Assembly (NCBI RefSeq): GCF_033118175.1
Contig: NC_083685.1
Coordinates: 123,822,501-123,886,500 of the forward strand
Reading direction: 5' to 3'
Length of the DNA: 64,000 nt
Origin: Dama dama
Taxonomy: Eukaryota > Chordata > Mammalia > Artiodactyla > Cervidae
The notes under the pieces were generated by a model. The model made no database searches. It was not told the DNA's origin and saw nothing but the letters and a program-made list of their open reading frames with translations. Numbering within the stretch: position 1 is the first letter of the stretch; the number at the start of each line of letters is the position of its first letter. Positions 56,391-64,000 of the stretch are shown here, piece by piece. The position numbers were made by a program, and so were the translations under genes.

Positions 56391-58070
56391 GACGTTACTG
56401 GAAGGGCAGTGCCACCCTTACTGGAATCGTGACACCTGAGCCCTTTCACTTCCTGGACAGAGGCCAAGACGAGCTCCACTTGGAGAGAATCCTCCTGTTG
56501 GTCTTTCCTGGGGATCTCACACAGTAACTACCAGTGGAACTGCTTTTCATTTTTATTTCTTGGTGTGCTTCAGCCTACTCCTTGAAGCATCATTCCTCCT
56601 CCTGTCTTTGCCTGTTTTGCTGTCAGCACACTGATGGAGAAGCGATCCTTCATCACATTGAAGTACCTACAGTGGTCAAAGCATTATGCCTCTGCTTTGG
56701 AGGGAATGTCAAGAAAAGCGTGGTCCCTGGTGTTGCGGGGTTTGGGGTGCAGAGAGGTAGACAGCAGAAAGTGCCGGACCCCAGGATTGCGAGTTTTCAG
56801 TGGGACCTGGCAGGATGTAACCCTGTGAGGAAGTGAAGGCCGTTTCCATCTGATGAAATGTGACAGAAGGTGGGAAGTGTGAAAGTGAGAGGGTTGCGGA
56901 GCTCAAGAGTTGGGGCCAAACTGGGGGTCTACACAGTGAGAGAGAACGGGAGGAGAATGTAGGGATAGACGGGCTGGTATTGAGTTGTGGGGGGCTTTGT
57001 CAGAGGGTGGTTTACTGTGCCTGCTATGGGCAAGCTTCTGAGGGCCCCACGTGGCAGTGGGTGGATGCCCGAGTGTGCTTGGGGTGGTGGTGGGGGTTGT
57101 TAGGAAGTCACTGGGATGGAGCCTCTAGACTTGGAAGGAGGGGGGCCACTGGGTCACTGCAGGGTTGGTACCAGCAACATTGTGTTCTGGGTGGAAGGTA
57201 GATTTTAGGTTTTGAAGGGTTTTTTATTGTGTTAAAACAGTTTTAAATTCCCTGAATATTCAGACTTGCTGAAGTTGAATGAAGAACTGATGTACTGTAC
57301 TTTCTTTGCAGGTGAGTTCACTGGAAGAGGTGTGTGCTTGCCGAGTGAAAACCTGCTGAGTTTGTTTCTGCCTGGTTCTCTGTGCCTGAAATATAGTAGT
57401 TGTGTTTTAGCACTTTCTGAGTTTGTTTGATTTCATTCTTATCTACATAATTTTTGAATGCTGACCTGCTTAAGATCCTGTTTTGTATGAATATAAATGA
57501 AAGGAGTCAGACCCTAAGGAGACATGTCACACCTGCGCTCAGTGACCACCTGCTGAGTGTGTGCCCTTGGCCTCCAGGGGGCACAGTGCGCAGCTCAGTT
57601 TCCAACCAAAGAGTAACTCAAGGTCACACGCCCTCCGGGCTGCTGGTGCCCTGGACCTGTGACTTAGTCCCTGAGCATCCCACTCTCACCCAGGCTTCTC
57701 AGCAGGCGAGGAACTCCCACCCCTAGCTCACACCCAGGGCGCATACACATCGCAGGGCCTGGGGGCTTTGTGTTACAGAGCTTGGGGGCCCTGCTGGCAC
57801 TGGATGGGGCCGTACTTCCCAGCAGAGAATTCTCCCGAGTCCCAGTGTCTTTGAATATTTCTCCCTCTGTTGATGTGGAGAAGGAAAACCAGCCTGTGTT
57901 CTGAGCGGTGATGGTGGTAGTGCCATCCTCAGACTGTCAGGGCATCCTTCTGTTGTGGCCGTAAGTGTTTTTGCGGTTTAGAAAGGTCCCCAGTCCAGGC
58001 CACGCTGTGATCTCTGGCTTGTTGTCAGTGGTTGTGCACCTGACTCCAGGCCCAGGCAAACATTTGTGAT
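56391..58070. other. Intergenic; CTCF-like motif and acceptor/donor juxtaposition
   Basis: No protein-coding exon recognised despite several open frames. Contains the motifs at 57,312 and 57,571 described elsewhere. Confidence 0.45.
57571..57585 (+). promoter_or_regulatory. CTCF-like motif
   Basis: CCTCCAGGGGGCACA agrees closely with the CTCF consensus and lies in non-repeat DNA. Its orientation is opposite to the motif at 49,392. Confidence 0.5.
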
Positions 58071-58084
58071 AGATTGTTACCTGA

Positions 58085-58185
58085 GTTCTGTAGAGTTAAC
58101 TTGGCATTCAAGGCCCTCCAGAGCCTGCTCCACTGGCCTTGTCAAGCTTACCCCCTGTGTCACCACCTCTGTCCCCACATGGCTT
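58085..58185 (+). mobile_element. L2 LINE fragment
   Basis: GGCATTCAAGGCCCTCCAGAG and CTGCTCCACTGGCCTTGTC resemble L2 wording. Strongly diverged. Confidence 0.5.
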
Positions 58186-59469
58186 GCAGAAGTCACGATC
58201 CAGAGGAGGAGACAAGCCCGGGGTGCTTGGCAGGTTGCCTGATGCTTAGCTGGGTGGTTTCCGCTCATCTCTTCCAGTGTAGTGGTTCAGAGAGGCCCAG
58301 GAGAACCTCGCAAAGCCCTGTCACGTCTCTGAGTGGCCCTGTCTGTCCTCACTCCGAGGTCAGGGGGCTCGGGCAGTCCGAGGGTTCAGCAGACAAAGGC
58401 TGCTTTCCGAACCCACCCAGCAGAACCCTTCCCCTTGGGGTCCTGGGGGTCCCAGAGTTGGAATGCTGCAGTGTCGTGGGCAGTGTGCACCTCTGTACCT
58501 GAACCCCCAGCACACCTCCTTTGCGGGGAGGAGAGCCTCCTGCCCTGGCTTTGACGGCTGTGCCTTGGCCCGCTGCCCTGTCTCCTCTTCCTCTCAGCAG
58601 GGGAGTACTTGGGACAGGCCAGGTTTCCTGTGGCTGATCTCATCTCACCCCACGACAGTCATGTGAAGCGGGGACCCTGATTGTCATCTCCAAGATGAGA
58701 AAAATGAGCCCTTGAGGTTAGGGATGCAGAACTGGCAGAGGCAGACCCGGAACCCAGGGTGGACGCTGTTAACACTACACGCCCAAACCCCACTCCAGAG
58801 ACTTACTCCAAGCAGGGCTGCTGAGTTTAGCAAATCAGGCTGCCCAAGTTAAGTTTGAATTTCAGATAAATGAAATTTTTTTTTCTTTTTTTAGTATATC
58901 TTATATTGCATGGGATATACTAAGACTTAAAAAAGATTCTATTGTTGGTTTGGAATTCAGATTTCACAAGGTATTCTGTATTTTATCTGACAACCCCAAC
59001 CAAGGCAAAAGCCTCTGCACAGCCCTGTGAGAAGAAGTGGGCGTGGGGCTGGGAAGGTACCACTAGCGTTAACACGATGTGCAGAGCAAGGGCCAGGAAG
59101 TTCTGAGTCCTCAGGAGTGGAAACCTCTTGGAAAACAGGCCTTTCAGTCCCCAGGGCCATTCGCAAAGTCTCCCTAGGCGACGGTGGGGCAGAGTGTGGC
59201 CTGCAGTTCGTGAAGAATTGCTGGCACATGCAGGGAAGGTGGCCTTGGGGATGGTGGGGGGCGAGGTGGGGCAGAGGCGCCTAGGTGTGTTGGATTATAG
59301 GTTGTGGTGCCTTATGGTCCACTGTGTAGTGTGGGCTTCACGGAGTCAGCCTGGGGCTCTGCAGCCATGGCAGCTGGCAGGACATACTGAGGAGCTGGGG
59401 CCAGAGCAGAGTCCCATGGTGGCCCTGAGGACCCTTGACAGTACTGGAGGTAACGCAAGCCACACAAAA
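58186..59469. other. Intergenic; MIR-like text at 58,640-58,775, otherwise nothing recognised
   Basis: ATCTCCAAGATGAGAAAAATG, then AACTGGCAGAGGCAGACCCG, read as reversed MIR. Frames in 58.0-58.7 kb have no recognisable protein. Confidence 0.45.
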
Positions 59470-59985
59470 AATTTTAGATTGATGATAGCCATGTTAAAAA
59501 AGTGAAACGTGAAATTACTTGTAATAGTTTATTTAACCTCATTATGCCAACAATGGGCTTCCCAGTTGGCGCTAGTGGTAAAGAACCCGCCTGCCAATGC
59601 AGGAGACATAAGAGACTTGGGTTCAATCCCTGGGTCAGGAAGATCCCCTGGAGGAGGGCATGGCACCCCACTCCAATATTCTTGCCTGGGGAATGGTATG
59701 GACAGAGGAGCCTGGTGTCTCCTCTGTCTATGGGGTTGCAAAGAGTTGGACACAACTTAAGCTACTTGGCATGGATGCACACGCACGTGCCAAAAATAGT
59801 TTCAACATGCAATCATACAAAAATTATTAGACATTTTGCTTTTTAAAAAAACTGGATCTTCAGAACACAGTGTGTATTTTACACTCATGGCTCGTCTAGG
59901 TTTACCCCAGCCCCACTCTGAGTCTCAGTGGTCACATGTGGCTGCCACCACGGAAGGGGCACGTCTGAGACCTGCAGGCGAGTCA
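59470..59985 (+). mobile_element. hAT-Charlie type element split by a Bov-tA
   Basis: GTGAAATTACTTGTAATAG before the SINE. TAGTTTCAACATGCAATCAT, then GTGTGTATTTTACACTCATG and GGTCACATGTGGCTGCCACC after it. Confidence 0.7.
59555..59787 (+). mobile_element. Bov-tA SINE nested in hAT
   Basis: GGGCTTCCCAGTTGGCGCTAG to TAAGCTACTTGGCATGGATG. Same variant end as the copy at 32,580. Confidence 0.93.
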
Positions 59986-60575
59986 AGCCTTTGCCCTGAT
60001 TCTCAGATGTCCAGGGAGGGAGGGAGGGAGATCATACTGTGGAGGCTGGCTTTCCTGTCTTTGGTGTCATCTGATCTTCAGCGGGACCTCAGGGCCTAGG
60101 TGTTACTGTGCTGCTCTTTTAGAGGCTCAGGCTTGCCCGAGGTCACTGGACAAATGCTAGTGGGCATCCCCAACTGCCTGACTGCCCCCACGGTCTGCGG
60201 GGATCTGGGATGTCTTCAAGATCATTCCAGGGGCAGGACTCCCAACCAGCCATTGCTCTCCCCTTCCATCCTCTGGCTGGTCAGCTCACTCAGGGTTCTG
60301 GCTGCCAGGAAAGCTGGCCAGTTCCAGTCAAGGCCAGCCCCGCCCTCCCAGTCAGCCTCCCCAGGTTGCTGTCCAGGATGGAACGCAAGCTTGGCTGAAA
60401 ACATATCTGGAGTCTCAAAGGAGATCAGCTCCATCCTGCTTTTTGTGAAAGGAGCCGCTGGGGACTGAGGCCCCCAAGTGCCCGATCTAAGCCCTTGCCA
60501 GAGAGGTAGAGGCAGCCCCACAGCCCACCCACCTCGTGCTTACAAGTTCCTGGAGACAGCTGGTGCATCACTATT
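59986..60575. other. Intergenic, nothing recognised
   Basis: GC-moderate unique sequence; no convincing exon. Confidence 0.45.
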
Positions 60576-60587
60576 AAACCTACTCAT

Positions 60588-60754
60588 CGGGAGGGGGGTT
60601 CAGGATGGGGAACACATGTAAATCCATGGCTGATTCATGTCAGTGTATGCCAAAAACCACTACAATATTGTAAAGTAATTAGCCTCCAACGAATAAAAGT
60701 AAATGGAAAAAAAAAAAGAAAAGAGTGAATTACAACCTCAGGGGAAAAAAAAAA
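60588..60754 (+). mobile_element. Short L1 3' end with a probable 3' transduction
   Basis: The L1 3' end (GGGATGGGGAACACATGTAAA to CCAACGAATAAAAGTAAATGG) is followed by an A-run, about 25-30 unique bases (GAGTGAATTACAACCTCAGG) and a second A-run. It is flanked by AAACCTACTCAT (60,576-60,587) and AACCCTACTCAT (60,755-60,766). Confidence 0.8.
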
Positions 60755-60766
60755 AACCCTACTCAT

Positions 60767-61140
60767 TTCGCCGGGCATTTGAAGGGCCCCTCTGATTGCT
60801 GTGACTCTGCGGGGCGGCCGGAACCAATTTCCTAAGGATGATAGATTTCTTCTCATTTGCTGCTTTCATGCTGTGGTTACTTCTGTGTCCAGGAGCAAAA
60901 CACTTTCAAGAGGCCGTCTCCTGAGACACCTCCAGGAGAGGGGGCTTTGGAAGGGGAGGTGTCCTCGGCCCCCTCTGCATGGCGGTAGGGGTGACTGGCC
61001 CCCGAGGCACAATGCCAGGCCTGGGGAGAGGAGAGGAGGGATGGGCAGGCTAGGGCAGAGGATGAGGCTGGGAGGGGATGAGGAGGGGTTGGGAGTGGAG
61101 GGTGAGCTGCTAGCTCGTAGCTCCTGCTTGGATGTCCTCT
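60767..61140. other. Intergenic, nothing recognised
   Basis: GC-rich unique sequence. A 172-codon frame from 60,801 runs into the repeats on its right and has no protein resemblance. Confidence 0.45.
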
Positions 61141-61204
61141 GGGCAGTGGTTCTCAACTTTGGTTGCACTTCTGAATCACCTGGAGCTTTAAAGATCCCTA
61201 TGCA

Positions 61205-61348
61205 GACTTCCCTGGTGGTTCAGTGGTTAAGACTCCATGCTGCCAATGCCGGGGACCCAGGTTCGATCCCTGGCGAGGGAGCTAAGATTCCCACATGCCA
61301 CACAAGGGGGCCAACGTAAATAAATAAAATATTTAAAAAAATAAATAA
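61205..61348 (+). mobile_element. CHR-type SINE
   Basis: AGACTTCCCTGGTGGTTCAG to CCACATGCCACACAAGG, with an (AAATA)n tail. Confidence 0.92.
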
Positions 61349-61361
61349 GAGACTTCTCTGT

Positions 61362-61955
61362 ACTTCCCTGGTGGTCCAGTGGTTAAGACTCCATGCTCTC
61401 AAAGCCAGGGACCTGATTTCTACCCTAGACAGAGGTCCTTCTAGCTAAAGCTATGTTTTTTTTCAGCAGTCATTTTTGGATGTGAGAGTTGGACTGTAAA
61501 GTCCAACTATAAAGTTGGACTAAAAGCTGAGTGCCGAAGAATTGATGCTTTTGAACTGTGGTGTTGGAGAAGACTCTTGAGAGTCCCTTGGACTGCAGAG
61601 ATCCAACCGGTCCATCCTAAAGGAAATCAGTACTGAATATTCATTGGAAGGACTGATGCTAAAGCTGAAACTCCAATACTTTAGCACCTGATTCAAAGAA
61701 CTGATCATTGGAAAAGACCCTGACACTGGGAAAGATTGAAGGCGGGAGGAGAAGAGGACGACAGAGGATGAGATGGTTGGATGGCGTCACTGACTCGATG
61801 GACATGAGTTTGAGTATACTATGGGAGTTGATGATGGACAGGGAGGCCTGGCGTGCTGCAGTCCATGGGGTCACAAAGAGTTGGCCACGACTGAGCAACT
61901 GAACTGAACTGATGCTGTAACCAAGACTTGGTGCTGCCAAATAAGTAAACAATAA
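61362..61955 (+). mobile_element. CHR-type SINE split by BovB
   Basis: The head at 61,364 (ACTTCCCTGGTGGTCCAG) runs to about 61,425. Its remainder (GCTGTAACCAAGACTTGGTGC, AAATAAGTAAAC tail) follows at 61,912-61,955. Confidence 0.85.
61440..61911 (+). mobile_element. BovB LINE 3' part
   Basis: From GCTATGTTTTTTTTCAGCAG through GAGTGCCGAAGAATTGATGC to GACTGAGCAACTGAACTGAAC. It contains a local TTGGACT expansion at 61,488-61,522. Confidence 0.92.
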
Positions 61956-62070
61956 ATATTCTGCCTCCAGGCACCACTAACAAGAGATACAGATTTGGAA
62001 GGGTCTGGGGTATGGCCTGGGATCCTGATCTTTCGACATTGCATGGGTCATTCTAACGCCCTGGTTTGAG

Positions 62071-62753
62071 GCGCTCTCTGTCCTGCAGGTGTGAACAGAC
62101 CGAGACAATCCCCTGTCTAGAGAAATTGCCCAAGACTTGCAAATGGGCCAGGAGACCCTGGGCGGGCCAGGTGCAGCCCATCCCCAGGGGTTACCCGTAC
62201 CTTTGTCTTTCTTTTTTTTTTTCTTTGTTTTTTTTTTTCTTTGTCTTTCTTTTGAAGAGGCTGTCCTACAGCTCAGATGGGGAAGAAATTGGGCTGTAGA
62301 AAATGGAAACAGTTCTTGTCCACAACGGTGCAAATGGATCTCATCCCACACAGATAGGATTGGCTTCTTTGATCTGGAAAAGACGACCTCAAACATTACC
62401 TTTTATTGCCCCATCGACCCGTTCTGCATCTGTTAGCAAATTTGGTCGAGCGTTCCGGATTGCCTGTCTACATGGCTGCTTTTCAGATTTTCCTTTCAGC
62501 TGGTCTTAACATCTTATCAGCTCCCTCATTAATTAATGAGCTGGAAACAATGACTTACACATGTCCATTTTATGTGGGAAAGTGCTGTGTTCAACTTTTG
62601 AAAATTATAATTTAGCCCCTCTCAGGGGGACTGGGGTGCACCTTCCTGCTCCCTCAGCCTCCATGGGCCTCCTGCTGTGTCTACCGCCTGGTCCTGGCTA
62701 TACCTCCCCGTCTCCCCAACTAGACTCAGATGTAGTCACAGAAAGTTGTTTAT
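62071..62753. other. Intergenic; T-rich tract at 62,206-62,252
   Basis: CTTTCTTTTTT-type pyrimidine tract; no gene recognised. Confidence 0.5.
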
Positions 62754-62955
62754 AGTTGTTGTTGTTTAGTCACTAAGTTGCATTCACCTCTTTTGCAACC
62801 CCATGGTCTGTAGCCCGCAAGGCTCCTCTGTCCATGGGATTTCCCAGGCAAGAATACTGGAGTGGGTTGCCGTTTCCTTCTCCAGGGAATCTTCCTGACC
62901 CAGGAATTGAAGCTGTGTCTCCTGCATCAGCAAGCAGATTCTTCACCGCTTTTGG
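62754..62955 (-). mobile_element. Bov-tA SINE
   Basis: GTTGTTGTTTAGTCACTAAG to AGCAGATTCTTCACCGCTTT. The head is cut short where it meets a CHR SINE. Confidence 0.92.
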
Positions 62956-63062
62956 CCAGTACCTGCAGTATGTGGGATCCTTGTTCCCCAACCAGGGCTT
63001 GAACCTGCCCTCCCTGCATTGGAAGAGTAGAGTTGTAACCACTGGACCCCCAGGGAAGTCCC
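62956..63062 (-). mobile_element. CHR-type SINE
   Basis: TGTGGGATCCTTGTTCCCCAAC to AACCACTGGACCCCCAGGGAAG. Confidence 0.9.
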
Positions 63063-63254
63063 CATAGGAGTTGTAAATAATTTTTAAATGTCTCCCCCCA
63101 CGGAGTTAGATCCCCTTTCCATTCTTGATACTGTTTTTTTACCTTTATTCTTGGCTGAAGTTTTTCAAAGAAAAACTTGTTTTATTGATGCTCTCTGTAT
63201 TCTATTTCATGAGTTTTTGCGTTTGCCTTTGTTATTTCTTTTTATCTCACTTTC

Positions 63255-63710
63255 TTTTTTTTTCCATTTATTTTTATTTGTTGGAGGCTAATTACTTTAC
63301 AATATTGTAGTGGTTTTTGTCATACATTGACATGAATCAGCCATGGAGTTACATGTATTCCCCATCCTGATCACCCCTCCCACCTCCCTCTCTACCCCAT
63401 CCCTCTGGGTCTTCCCAGTGCACCAGGCCTGAGCACTTGTCTCATGCACCCAACCTGGGCTGGTGATCTGTTTCACCATAGATAGTATACATGTTTCGAT
63501 GCTGTTCTTTCAAAACATCCCACCCTCGCCTTCTCCCACAGAGTCCAAGTACATCTGCGTCTCTTTTTCTGTTTTGCATATAGGGTTATCATTACCATCT
63601 TTCTAAATTCCATATATATGTGTTAGCATACTGTAATGGTCTTTATCTTTCTGGCTTACTTCACTCTGTATAATGGGCTCCAGTTTCATCTATCTCATTA
63701 GACATCTAAT
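63255..63710 (-). mobile_element. Ruminant L1 3' part, reversed
   Basis: TTGGAGGCTAATTACTTTAC, CATGAATCAGCCATGGAGTT and ACTTCACTCTGTATAATGGG are L1 3' wording read in reverse, with its 3' tail at the left. Confidence 0.92.
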
Positions 63711-64000
63711 TTTCTTAAGCTTTACTCTGCTGTCTTTTTTTCCTGGCTCCTTGAATTGCTTGCTTGACTTATACTTTTCACCTTTCGTATTTTTAGGGAT
63801 TTCCGGCGCCCTTTCAGCACCGTGTTAGCGGCATCGCTTGTATCTAGATGTCCTGTTGGACACCTCCTGCACGCTGCTTCAGACCTTCATGGCCCTTCTC
63901 CAGCTGCTGCCCGCACTTCTGCCAGCACCAGCCCCCAGAAGGGGCATCCAGGTTTGAGAACGCCGGAGCTGCACACTCCTTAAATCACAGCCGTGGAGAT
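63711..64000. other. Intergenic, right edge, nothing recognised
   Basis: Moderately GC-rich from 63,800; no gene recognised before the window ends. Confidence 0.45.

Larger units (their letters stand above)
61141..62070 (+). mobile_element. hAT-Charlie (MER5-like) element carrying nested CHR and BovB insertions
   Basis: GGGCAGTGGTTCTCAACTTTG and GAATCACCTGGAGCTTTAAAG lie at the left. AACAAGAGATACAGATTTGG, then GGGGTATGGCCTGGGATCC, resume at about 61,978. Confidence 0.7.

Noticed and set aside
57454..58502. Series of plus-strand frames that could suggest a multi-exon gene
   Set aside because: No consistent splice pairs link them, and parts match L2/MIR-like repeat text. No protein resemblance.
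60801..61319. 172-codon plus-strand frame
   Set aside because: The C-terminal part reads through a hAT fragment and a CHR SINE, and the N-terminal part matches nothing known.
1..64000. CRISPR arrays, phage, operons, bacterial systems
   Set aside because: No spaced direct repeats or prokaryotic gene structure. The recurrent sequences are dispersed SINEs with target-site duplications.

Overview
This is nuclear DNA from a ruminant (cattle, sheep, goat, buffalo or a close relative). The evidence is the repeat content: dozens of Bov-tA/Bov-A2 SINEs, many older cetartiodactyl CHR-type tRNA SINEs, BovB (RTE) LINE fragments and 3' ends of ruminant L1. There are no operons, phage genes or CRISPR arrays. 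Most open frames over 60 codons are SINE, LINE or CpG-island artefacts.

Layout. (1) About 1-13.3 kb is the 5' part of SEC14L1 on the minus strand. The first coding exon (10,826-10,918) encodes the N-terminus starting MVQKYQSPVRVYKHP and has good splice sites on both sides. A non-coding first exon ends at a donor at 13,064/13,063 inside a strong CpG island (about 12,620-13,760). The rest of 1-10,825 is the next intron, running off the left edge. It has few SINEs and contains a chimeric retroposed copy of its own sequence (10,052-10,221). (2) About 13.8-54 kb is gene-poor DNA upstream of that promoter, packed with nested SINE and LINE insertions. It includes a 1.6-kb decayed BovB reverse transcriptase (30,763-32,336) and a 5'-truncated ST13 (HIP) processed pseudogene (52,201-52,917, minus). 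(3) About 54.0-55.3 kb holds a second, smaller CpG island (54,340-54,960). It is flanked by two direct copies of a 120-bp segment, each with a perfect TGACGTCA element. It carries a canonical ETS site, exon-like splice signals on the plus strand, and next to it a stretch that folds like an H/ACA RNA. From synteny as I remember it (human 17q25: MGAT5B - SNHG20/SCARNA16 - SEC14L1 - SEPTIN9), this could be the SNHG20 promoter or an upstream alternative SEC14L1 promoter; neither name is proven here. (4) About 55.3-64 kb is intergenic, with old hAT, L2 and MIR copies carrying younger ruminant insertions.

SEC14L1 is the only protein-coding gene I can name with confidence. I see no undescribed multi-gene system. 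The most interesting signals are the CRE-bearing duplication around the 54-kb island, the H/ACA-like fold beside it, the chimeric retroposon inside SEC14L1, possible recursive splice sites, and a perfect 19-bp-arm hairpin at an L1 edge. Repeat names come from recognising consensus features by eye, and boundaries are accurate to roughly 10-20 bases unless target-site duplications are given.
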